Source of the DNA: Setaria digitata
Taxonomy: Eukaryota > Nematoda > Chromadorea > Rhabditida > Setariidae
Assembly (NCBI GenBank): GCA_003640385.1
Contig: RCAB01000194.1
Coordinates: forward strand, 34,775-98,774
Direction: 5' to 3'
DNA length: 64,000 nt
The translations under genes and the position numbers were made by a program. Below, in pieces: positions 14,973-27,600 of this stretch (position 1 is its first letter; every line of letters begins with the position of its first letter). The notes under the pieces are model-generated. The model was not told the origin of the DNA. It ran no database searches and saw nothing but the letters and a program-made list of their open reading frames with translations.

Positions 14973-17900
14973 TAATACCATATTTAGTAATCTAAGCAAC
15001 TGAATCATATATCTTTCATATAATTATAATGGATACGAATATATATAATATTATTATATACGTATAACAAGAAGCAAAGCAGGATGACAATTTGATCGAT
15101 GATGGCCCTTGTTTAATCGTAAAATCTTGGCACCTAAAAATAATTGAGAAAGAATGGCTAAGTGGTCCTATTGACTGGTCTTTAATGACTTCATTTTCAC
15201 AATCCTGTTATTGTCTAATTGCCCTGAATCCATACAAACGGGAGCTGTGGTTATATGATTGGGCAGGTGTGAAGATGTTTTTATCCATTTCAAATATGTT
15301 TCTGCAATTTCCTTTGTGCCATTGAAAAGAGAAGTACGAAATATAAAATTAGTGCCATGAAAGTATGGGTTACTGGGGATGAAAAGGAACAAATTGTAAA
15401 TGTGAAGAACTATAAGTATACAAAAATTATTAAAATATATTTAAGATGTAAATTTACAATAAAATAACTGCGTGATACTTCGTCCACAGTTTAAATTATT
15501 TATATAACGATCTCAAATCAGTAAACAATTCTTGAATTTGAAATTTGAATTTTTCAATGGTCAATTTGACTCTCTACTAGAAATTTATGTAATTTGTTTA
15601 TTATATGAAGTGATAGAATTTTACACACCAGATGACTAATCTTTGAGATGGATCGTGTCATACAAGAATGTTATTGAAGATATTCTCTCTTTCTTTTCTT
15701 TACTTTTTTCTTGTCTTATTTATATTTTTCCAGAGAAAGGGATGAATTGCCAAGCAATCATTTTGACAAATGAATTACTTGTTCGTTTTTTTTGTTTTCT
15801 TCACTGTTGAACAGCTAACAAGCAATTTATCGAATGAGTAAACCATTAGAATGATTGGATTTTTAGCTTTTTGTCATTTTTAATTTACTTTTATCTTTTT
15901 CTTTCTTCCATTCCCATGATTGCAGGACTGTAGTTTGAAGTGCAAGTTTAACTTTTCTGTATTCATATCTTTTCTACTTAGCGCGCTTATTTTTGTGTAC
16001 TAATGAAAAAGAGATGGGAAAGGTAAAGAAAACTATTTACAGTCTGGAATTATCTTAATCGAGTATTGCGTTTGAAATGAATTAATTTGACAGTGTTGCA
16101 GACTATGTCATTTCATTTCTTTTTTTTTTTTTAGATATATTGTTATTCATAAGGCAAATTATAAACTAATTTTGAGAAATATCTTTTAGATAGATCCTAT
16201 TCGTTCCATCTTGTTGCTTATCAAAATTATCTTTGAAATTAAATTAAAGTTGCGGCAATTGAAAAATTTTTTTTTTTGATTCCAATAATCATTTCAAGTT
16301 TCATAATTATCGCTTTACTTTAATAATAGATAATAATTCTTTTAAATGATATGAGTGATTCATTGGACTGAAATGGATTTGTGAATAATATTTTCCAATA
16401 ACAGAAATGCAACGTAGTCATCCGACAGTGATGATTTGGCGATTGTAACGAAATTACAGACGGGAAGAACGTTCCACTGATCGTTCTGCTCGTTAATTTT
16501 AACATTTTTTAATGATAGGCTGATTTTTTTTCTTGTAATTCTTGGAGATTTAAATTAAAGAGAAAATATGTTAAGGTGAAATGCGGAAGAATTTTCAAAC
16601 CATTGTTACACACCGTTCATATTTCCATTTTCGGTAACGATCAGTTTTATGTATATGCAGTTTTCTTAACTGTTATGTCATTTATAATCATCATGCATAA
16701 GAGATTTCTAAAATGTCTATTTTTATTTAAATTCAAGTGTGGAATTTATGATATATTATTTAAATTTAATATTCATGCCATACATAATTCTGTATCCTGA
16801 AGAGAAATATTTTGATACATTAATCTCAAATATTCATCGGCAAAAAAGTAATCGTAAGAAAATTAGGATAAAATATTAAAATATTTCGAAATTGTTTTTA
16901 AGCCTCCGTTTTCTTTTTCTTTTTTTTTTTTATTTGCTGTTTCACTTTTCTCCTCTTCCTCATCATCTTAATCTGAAATCCTTTCACTCCGATGGCAAGC
17001 ATGTTATCAAAACAAAAAAATGTTTCGAAAATGTTACATATTGTGATGGCATGCCTTACCTTCAGCTACAAATATTTTAGAATAATTTTCCGTTCTTTCA
17101 TCCATTTAGAAATAGTGAAAAGCATTCATTTCATTCAAAAATTCTCTTTCTTTTCTGTGTTTTCTTGTCTTGTGAGCCAATGTATATCTAATTTATTTTG
17201 TGCAATTTGGAATTTTTAGTTTTGTTTTCTTTCTTTTAAAGACCAAATTTATTATTTTGTGATGATTATATTTGGGAAGATCTTTAAAAATAAATGGCGA
17301 AACAGGCAGAGACACTGTTTGATTGACTGAGATAGATGCGTGCGTGCTTTTTTAGTCAGTCATAGAAAAAGAAAAACTAAGAACTTTAAGCTTTGTGAAT
17401 GTGGTTTGTTGAATGTCAGGTGATTCCTGCTTTTGGGATATTTTTTTTTTAAGTGAAGGAGCGAAATTTTTGATAAGCGGAAAAAGATCCTTAGACAGAG
17501 AAATTTCCAGAAAATTATTAATAAAGGGTTTTTACTGCCCTTTGCAGTGAATCCGAAGAGGCGAGCTACTGGTCTACAAAAGTTAAACTTTTCTAGTGGA
17601 AACATGAATAAATGTGTAGCAAATAGCTGTAAACACAATAAAAGCGCATAAAGTTTAGAATAGAAATGTGTAAAATTTTACTCAATAATTTCTGCTCAAA
17701 AGTCTAAGTTTTTTTTCTTTTTTTTTTTTTGGCCATTAAAATTCCTCAAAAATTTTCAGAATTTCTTTTACGATAACTTAAGAAGAAAGTGTAAAAAATA
17801 GATTTGAAATTATCGAAATGATTGCAAAAAAAAGTGTCATTTATTTGTAATATTATTACAATTTATATTATATCTATATGGAAAATTTCCAATTTTTTTC

Positions 17901-20180
17901 TTTTTTATTTTCATCTAACAAAAATTTTATTATTTCTAAATATCTTGTAAAACTGTTTCTTTCTTCTCTTTCTTTCATTATTTCTTTTTATTTACTAAAA
18001 ATTATAGTAAAGGAGAAGAAGGAGAAAAAGGTAGCAAAGGAAACATTGAACAACCTGAAAATAATAAATAATTACATATGTGTACATCATTGTTAATATC
18101 GCATCTATTATTACCCTGCCACCTCCTCCTGCCTCATCTTTCTCTTCCCCCTTCTTTTCCTCGTCAGTTGAACCACAATTCCTGTTACCCTTAGAATCAC
18201 CGTGTTTCGCTTAACTTTTTTTTCGATGAATTTATTTATTTCATTTATTAAATGTGTTTATGAGAAATTAGAAAATAGATGAGTAGAAGGTGTTATTACT
18301 TGGAAAGTTTGTTTGTTTCCTTGACTGAAATGATTTTAATGCTGTAATGAAAGAATATTTCGCTGCAATGATAATAGATTTAAATTTGATAGATGAATGA
18401 AATAAAATTAATTTGTGAGCTGTTTATAAACTGATAAATAAATGATCCTATTAACGATGAAAATATATCACGAATTTAAAATTTATTTAATAAGAATATA
18501 TTGAATTATTGAGGACTAAATTTTGTTTGAATTTAATGAAGAATAGTTCAGTAATATTTCATTCTCTCGTACAACTTTCCGAGTTATTTCTTCTCTCTGT
18601 TACTTCTTCTTAGGAGTTCAGATAGGAATATAATTCCAGTAGATGTAAACGGAGACTTTTTTTTTTTGGTTGCTAGGTAACATTACCTCGTCCTGATTGT
18701 CTTGATCGATCTAGACACAATATCAGTATAACTAGAAATCTGAGACTTTTCTTTCCACTTTATCCAAGGCATACTTGTTAACTATTCTCAGTTATTTAAA
18801 AATTTGTAATTTCATGTTCATTTGTTGCATTCATTTAAATTGAATGTTTCTTCTATTAAAAATGCATATGTGGTGAAGTACTTGGTCTTTTAACTTCAAG
18901 AACTATTTCGTGACTTTTTTGAAATTTTATTTCTTCACTTTTGTTTAGAAGATGATAACAACCGTGTTTTCTCTTTATGGAAGCTAAAATTTAGAGTTTG
19001 TCAAATAGATTTTGATGCGAAGTCACACGGCAGCGCATTGTTGACATTTCATAAACTCTTCATACCACTCTTATCAAAATACTGGATTGACAGATCATTT
19101 GACTTGTATTTCAACTTCTTAATTAAATGAAATTTTTCAAAATTCATCCTTTTATCTCTCTATTTATATTTGGTGCATTTCAATTTTGAAGAGATGTAAT
19201 TAGTTATATTAATTAATAATTAAATATTATTATCAACAAGCTTTTTTAAATGTAGCACAAAAATGCTGGAAATTTAGGAAAAGAGGTGGGAACAGGCAGG
19301 AAGAAACAAGCAACAGGTAGGCGAAACGTGGAAGGCGGATACTTTATAACGATTGGAGAATCCAAATTGACAAAAAAAGTTTTTTAAAATTGTCAAAGTG
19401 TGTGGTGTCTGATTTGTCACTGTATGTATAGGTAGAGGTGTATGTTTCGTTATGTACAGGTAACGAATGTATTTGTACAAATAGTTCTGTCCTTGCGCTA
19501 AGATGATTTTGCTTCTTTAAGGCATTTATTTATTTATTTATTTTTTTGATATATCAGTAACTTATTTAATTTTTTGTGCTTCAATTTCTTTTCTTTTTTT
19601 TTTTTTTTTTTCATAAAGATTAGTAACAGGAAGCTTTTTCCTTTGAATATGAATATAGACTATATATGATATTCAATGAAATGTAAGATTTTATCATATT
19701 GTCAAATAAATGTAATTGAAAGTTTGATGGAATAAGGAAGATGTAAGGAGGGGGAGGTGAACTGTTCCATTTTTATGCATATATAAAATATATTCAAATT
19801 TAAAAAAAAAAAAAGAAAAAAAAACGAGTCGTAATTTTTTCTTTTTCTTCTTTTTTTTTTTTTTTTTGAAGAGGAATAATAGAATGACTTCATTTTATTT
19901 TCTTAAAATAAAATATAGCGATTGTCACAAAATCGTTTCTTTTGCTTTCCTTCTCCTTTATCCTTTCCTTTTATTCAGTCAACGTAAAAAGGTTCATAAG
20001 TCGTAATTAAATTTCTTTATTCTTTCCTCTCAACTGGTTTCCATTTTGTTTTCTTGTTAGTTGGAATTGAATTTGAAACTTTAGTAGCATCTTTTTTTTC
20101 TTCCATTTAATTGGTGTTTGATTTCTTTTTTTTGGAAATAATTTTGGGATTAGGCAGTTATTGATTTTATAATATTTCAA

Positions 20181-20198
20181 TATATATATATATATATA
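20181..20198. repeat. (TA)n microsatellite
   Basis: Eighteen bases of perfect TA repeat in AT-rich spacer. Confidence 0.9.
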
Positions 20199-21264
20199 GT
20201 TTTCATGGCATATTTGATTTAAATGCAAAGATTTATAATTTCATCACTTATTTATACTTATAATATTATATTTCATGGTCATTTCGGATTTTAGTATTGG
20301 TAATAGCTCATTTATATTGCAGCTATTTTATTATTTCACTACAAAGAAAAAAAAATTCACCTCATTTTAAAACCTTCATGCCTGTTTGCCAAATAAATAG
20401 TTCTTATTTGAATGTGAAGGAGACAATTTTTTTTAGTGGGGTGAGATTTGAAGGTCAAAATCAGTTGAATTGTTAAATTGAAAAAAAAAAAAAGAGAGAG
20501 AGAAAATTTGTCTTTTTTTCTTGTTTTTGCAATTAGCTAAATTTTACCCGATGGGAGTGGTACTTGGTTGGGCACAATTGAAATAAATGAAGTGAATTAA
20601 CGCTGAAAATGAAAAAAAGAAAGAAATCTGCAATATAGGTCATTTTTGCGAATGCCATTGTTCGACTCGATTTTAATATGGGTGCAAAAATCGACGACAA
20701 ACCTCTCTCAACGTTAATTCTGTGAAATTTGATTTTGTTGGTTATGTGAAATTTGTTATTGCTATTTTTCCATACTTGCGGATTCGGGTTAAATTTGAAA
20801 TTAGTTCTGTTAAATTTTCCTTGTTAAATGAATTTTTAATTTTCTTATTTGTAATTTTAAAAGAAGAATGTTTTTTTTTTTTTTTATCCTCTATAAAGTG
20901 TAAGGGCGTTAAAATTTTGAATTAGTTATTTGTAATTAACGATGAACTATTGTTTGGAAAATGTTAAGTAAATTATTTTACAACGTGTAATTTAAGGAAT
21001 CTTTTGTTGTATGAGCTATTAATGAAATGTTGCACAACTTATAAATTAGTAAGCTTTAAATAAGTGATCAATAAAAGCTGTTTATCACTACTATATATAT
21101 TGTGATATTTCAGAAGTTTTCGCAACATAGGAAGTAGCATATGTTATGTTGATAATCGGTAGAATTATAGGCACGATGTTAGTGCTTCGGAAAAGATGGT
21201 ATCATTTACGATTTCGCTTTGCATATTTTGAATAATTAAGTAATGAAAAGTTTGTTAATTTTAG

Positions 21265-24200
21265 ATGGTACAGTTATTACTAGTTGCATTGTCTTGCATA
21301 GTGTTAAGATGCGAAACAAAGGAGTTGCATTTAACAACATCGGATGAAGGATATATGACTGTTATACAGGGATTTGCTGCACGTCTTGAATGCATGCTTA
21401 ATACTTGTGTTCGGCATTCCTCCACCGTAAGTTGTGGAAATTTTTTTAAATTAAAACTCTCCAAAGATTTCTTGAAAGCTTTTTTCTCTTTTTTTTTTAA
21501 GAAAGAAGAAATTTGGATATTACAGTATAAAAATATTTTTTAAAAAAGGGGAACTTCGTGTATAATTATTTGAAGTATTCATAAGTGATAAGGAAACATT
21601 TTATCGCTGCAGGTGATTTGGTTGAAAGATGATGTACCAATATTTAATTCAACTACATTTTTGGATAGTTCCGGTGTAGATGGCGATTCCGTCTTGCTGC
21701 AGCATAATATTGAAACTGATAAAGATAAAGGTAATCACTTAAGTAACTAGCCCATTTTCTCAACTTTTGAGGTTAAGGTAAAACTTCTATTTAAAGGATT
21801 TGTAAATCCAGTTGATTCTAATTTATTTAACCATTGCTTCGTAAACGCAAAATAAATGTATCTGACAGTATCATAAGTTTCGAAAACAAATTTCAGTTTA
21901 TGGCGCAAGGTATGTGGAAGATTTGAAAGAGTTTGAAATTGGGGCATGGAATGAAAATGAAGCAGAGGGAAGGGGGTAATTTAAAACTTGCAGATCAGAA
22001 AAACTTCAATCACAAGGAATCAAAAATAAATTGAAAAGGAATAATTTTCGTATTTATTATAAATTTTACTTAATTCGGTAAGTACCTGACCAGTTCGGAA
22101 CTCAATAGATGTTAACTTATGGTATAAATCATATGCACTCTTCTGGAGCGAAGTCCATGAATTTTAGAATGTACGGGTAGTTGTTCGGATTCTGATATTT
22201 GCGATGACGGGTCCCACTGCGTGGATAATAAATGCTGTCAATGTGCATCGGAAGACTTTACACTTGTTTTAAAAAACCTTACGTTTGAAGATGCAGGTCG
22301 TTATCGGTGTCAAATATCGAATCAGCCGCAGCAGCTCGAGTTTCAGTTGGAAGTCCTCGGTAGGTTTGTATCCTCTGATATTAGGTGGTAAAGAGCCTTT
22401 CTTTTCGTTAATAATGATAGTATCGGGGGTCGAAATTAGTAACTGTTGCTGTCCCTTTAAAGTTTTATTTTAGTCAAAATGAGGCGTACAATTGTCATCT
22501 TCTATTCATGTTTCTTCTCCACAGTTTTGATCTATTAATCTTTTTTTTTTTTCTTTTTTTTCTTTTTTTTATTTTTGAGCTCCCCTTTGGTGCTATATCA
22601 TTTATGAAAAGAGAAAATTTCTTCAGAGAGTGGGTTGAAAGGCGGGTTTCATGAAAATATCAGTTACGATTACAGTAAATGCTGTGCAAAAAAAGGTATT
22701 TCACCGTTATGTCAGGCAATGTGTAAGCCAAGAGACATGCACATCCATCATTTCGACCCAACAAGGTAGGCAAACAGAAATGATGTTACGTGGAATTTCA
22801 AAGTTGATTTGAAAAAAAAAAAAGAAAACGAAAGAAATAATTTTTTGTTTTGACATAATTTTTTAGAGTCCGTACGGGACTACTATAAGAGGAGCGTTTC
22901 TCGAAATAGTTCTATTCTGATGATTTTTGACATTTTTCTTCGTACACTTTGACTGTATATTTTTAAACAAAAAAAAAAATCTATGTTTCAGTTGTAAAAC
23001 GGATGATTATAAAAATTTCTTGTCATGTGCTACAGAAGGTGGCAACAGAAGTCACGTACAGTGCTGTAAAACACAGCTGGTGCCTTCGTTTTGCTACGAT
23101 TTTTGTTCCGGAAATTTCCAAATGTTACGGAAATCCCATCGATTGTGCTTATACTATCTTCCGGAAATATTTGAATGTTATAATCGTGCGTACCGTAAGT
23201 TGTCTTCAGAATTCCGTATGATTTTTATATCTCTTTTATGTCATAGAATTTCATCTAATAAATTATACTTTTTAGTACCATTTCCTGAACATCCTCAGGA
23301 TTTAACTGTTAATGCGATTGGATCAGACGAGCTTCGGGTGTGCTGGCATCCACCACAACCCCAAACATCGAACAAACATCTTGAAATTGATCATTATACT
23401 GTATATTATAAACAAATACCGTCATTTCCATTCTTGGGAGGAGATGAGCAAGTTTTTCACATCAGTTTCATCGTTTTAATTAAAATTTATTCGTAATTTT
23501 CCCATTACTTAGTTCAGGTCGTCTTGAAAATTCTTAGAAATGCAGCACCTGCTCTTCTGCGTTATCCTTCCTTTAAATCTATCAATAATTATAATTCTCT
23601 CAATTTCTGATTAAAAGATAGAGTTGGAAGCTGGAGCATTTCGCATTCAACATAGATTATGCCTTACAATTATTGCAGTGGAATACCTCTTTTATCTGGT
23701 GATTATGAGGAAAGCATACCAGGTGGAGTTGCTGAAGACGATATCGCTAGTGATATTACACCATCGGATGCCGGGTCACTCAAACGTGGCAAACGGCAGA
23801 CATGGCTTTTTGTGACACATGATTCGTCCACAAACGATTCAACCGTTCGCGAGTTCAAATTTGACGAAGTATGGAAACATAGATTAGATGCTAGTTTCTG
23901 ATAATTTTTACGAAGAAAACTAAATGATATCGAGAGTGATCATATTTTTACTGAAGAACATCCTAATCATTTGTAAGGTTTCGGTAAAAGCAAAGAAAAC
24001 ATACTCTGTGGCAGAGGTGAGGTCGTGATGTTGCAGGTGAATACGACGGACACGTGCATTACATTGAAAGATTTACGCTCAGCAACACGTTACATTGTCT
24101 ATGTCACAGCATCGAATGAATATGGCATGTCAGTACCGTCATCACGAGCTTTGGCTGCAACAAATGCGATTGTCACGCCAACCAATTCAACGCTACCGCA

Positions 24201-24650
24201 GATCGAGCGTATTCCTTATTCCTTCGTTCAAATTTTTCTAGTACCACTAACTGCATCACTTAGAAGTATTGCTGAAGATCGAAATCGATTTCTTATCCCT
24301 TGTGCCAAAAAAATTTATTCCCTTTGTGAAAAATTCGGGATTGAACAGAAACCGAGTGTTATTTCGTGATCGGAGAATGTTCTGCTTGTGCTGTGCTGCA
24401 TGCAACTCATATTAGACTCGTTTTATTTTTTGACTTACTTGCTCCGCACTATTCCATAGCATTTTGATATTCAATCGAAATCTACATGTTGTTGGAAACT
24501 AAATTACAGTTGAAGGAGGAGAAAGATATGCCCTTCTTTGAAGAAAGTCTCGTGTACTACTTTGGACTTTGGATGTTACGAGTTTGCGCAAATCTTTTTC
24601 GTTTCCTCATTGAGGAAACTTTTACACTGTCATTAAGAATAACGCTATCG

Positions 24651-24683
<33 letters not shown>

Positions 24684-27600
24684 CACCTTTATTGAGGTTT
24701 TTGTGCATCTAAAAATATAAATTTTATGCGCATAGTGACATCACTACAAATCATAAAATGCATGTAAAGAAAATATTAACAGAAGAACTAATTTTGGATG
24801 CTCTGATTAACCATGTGGGTTAGTGCCCTGAAATTAATTCACCCAGCCAGAAAGACATCTTTTTTTATTTAACCTTTCTCATTATTGTAGTAGCATTGAA
24901 AAAAAAAAATGAAGGCACACCTGTAAAGTGATCCTTATAGTATGGCTAAAAGAATGAAATATAAGCATTAATGCATGCTATATTTATTGAACTTCAGGCC
25001 GTTGATGTTATGTCACTGTTAACTACTGTTTCAGTCAGACTCTCCACTTTCTGGCAATACTGCATCCTTTCACATTAATTCTTGATGTGTCGGAATAAGG
25101 CTTAAATTACTTTCGAATTCCGTGTCCTCCAAAATTGAAATTTCGTTATTTAAGAATAAGGATTTTCATTATTCAGCTGATGAACTTGATAAGTTTCTGT
25201 TCAGTATCTTTTCTTGAAGTATATATATTCACGCTCATATATATATTATATATATGAACGTTACGAGCTTTTTCAAACATTGTAGAATATTATTGTGATT
25301 GTATTTAGACGCCATCGTTCATCTTTTTTCCATTAAGAATCCTTGTAGAATGTTGCTCATCGAACGGTGTATCACCATATTGTGCTGCGAAAATGTGCGA
25401 CGTACGAACTATTCCGAATGCTCTTGAAACGATTGCCATATCGACATCTTGTCGCACTGAATGGTCCAAAGTTAGTTTGTGTCTTCATAGGGTTTAAGTG
25501 CGGATTGATTTACATAAGCTCTAAAAAAATAAAAAATTTAGTAGAAATCTTGATGAAGTTAATCCTACTTTGGTTCGTGGATATTTATCAGTTTTCTTGA
25601 AAGCGCTTAATATTAGTATCAGGATTTATCTGATGTAATGAGTGCATCAGTACTACTGGATTTTATTCTTACCTGGATCTTGTCAAAATCGAATACTGCT
25701 GAATTATGCTGATCTAGGTTTAGAGCTTAGGGTTCTAAAACTTCCTTTTTTCTTCTCCATGATTAAGGAAAGGTCTGAGATATTGATGAACGAGTGTGCT
25801 TTTCAAAACTACGCTTTTGAATCAGTAGAAATTGGGATAATTGAAGGTAAGCCCGTGTCTTGCCGATGGACGTAATCACACGGAGTGCTGTATTAAAAAG
25901 GGTGTGCAACATGACTGTTTGAAAATATGCGGTGGAGTTGCAGAACCTCTTACGATGCATTCATTGTTGTGTCTTAATTTGGATATCGCTGCAATTTACC
26001 AGTGTTTACGACAGGGTTATGGTATGCTTTCTGGATATTATCATGATGTTTCCTGTAGCGCAGTAGTTTAAGAGTTATGCAAGTGACAACAACTGTAATT
26101 TCAGTCCCGAATTTTGCCTAAGGGACTGGTGAGAATTCCAGTGGGTCATAAAATTTTGGATAAAATAAAATATTTTCAGATACCCGACCTTCTCCACCTC
26201 AGAATGTAACTGTAACTGCTGTAACAGAAAGTTCTGTTGAAGTAGAGTGGACCGAACCAGCCGTAAATGCACATCTTGTTGTTTCGTATTCACTATTTAT
26301 AAGAAAGGATGATCGGAGCCCAAATGTTATAGAAGTATGCATGTTCAATACGACTTTCAGTTCATTAGAGCTTTGAATATATCCTCACTTTACGAAGTGT
26401 GGAAATTATTAAGAGTGTTACTAGTACATAGATTAAAGAGTTGATGGCTTCCACAAAATGTAATTCAGTCTCGGAATACTGGTGTATTTTTTTGCCCACT
26501 ACTCTATATCGATAATCTATACTGCCACTAAAAGGTTTGGTAATTGTTAATTTCTGGAAGCTTAAAATAACAAATTGATTATTTTGAAAATTGATGATGA
26601 AAGAGCTGGTTGGATTATAAGTTCCATATTTCCAAGGGATGTACATCTATTAGTTGCAGGTCCACAATGTAACATCGCCTCACGTTGAATATGGTCTTTT
26701 ACCAGACACTGAATACACAATTTATGTACAAAGCCATGGTGCTACGGGCGATAGTTTGATGTCTACTGCTCAGATTTTCTTCACACATCCCTTGGTATCA
26801 TCCTTTTGTCCGTATGGCGAACCATTATATGATCCGAATGGACACAGGTATATTTTATCCCTTAAGGGACTTATTATTATAATCATAAAAGAGAATCTTG
26901 TGACGACTGTTACGGATTTCAGATATTATTGCGGTGCTGGTGTGAGAGATTGCCCGCCTGGTTATGACTGTGTGGTGGCCGGAACCACTGAAACAGATAC
27001 ATTCTGCTGTTCTAAAAGTTAGTGTTTTCCATAGAATTCATGTATAGAAAAATTCCTTATGCTTAAACTTTTCTTTTTTGATTGTCACTTGTCTCAACTA
27101 ATTATTGTCCAGATTTCTTCTTCATCTGGTAAAACCCACATTTATTTTATTACTGGTGTTCATTTTTAGTCTCACACACAAATCTTGCAAAAGATTGTTG
27201 CAAACAACGAGGCGTTTCAACAAGTTGTTTGTCCGTGTGCTCTAACAATACTCAGCTGACGTCCGAATGTTCAGAATATGGTGACGTGTGGGTTCAGTGC
27301 ACTTCTGAAGGGCATGATCATACGAGATGTTGTACAGAATTCGGTGATTATTTAGTATTAGAAGTTGGTTTTATCGTTTTCCCGTCCTCTAGTTTTGCCT
27401 GTTCAAAAAATTATTTTGCAGGTATACCGGAAGAATGCATGTCGGCATGCAGACATCCATTCACTTTTAAGAAGGAATGCATGGAATATACTCCAGCGCT
27501 AGCTAAATGCTATTCATGGCTTGTAGCAAATCTCCCAATTGCAGCTGCAAATTTAGAGGTCACATCCAGAAATTCGTCTTCGGTTCTGTTTTCATGGGAT

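Larger units (their letters stand above)
12017..21264. other. 9.2 kb stretch with no supportable gene
   Basis: AT-rich spacer between mys-2 and the igdb gene. The first part is presumably the mys-2 3' UTR. Open frames here (for example 13402-13725 +, 14363-14644 -) lack family resemblance or a consistent splice context. It contains a (GT)n run, an 89-bp MITE at 14884-14972, a (TA)n run at 20181-20198, many poly-T tracts and an X-box-like sequence at 18669. Short exons could be missed. Confidence 0.5.

Noticed and set aside
24037..25348. Frame continuing past the FN3-1 exon of the igdb gene to 24369
   Set aside because: The extension matches no domain, while a donor at 24208 joins in phase to a clear DB module.
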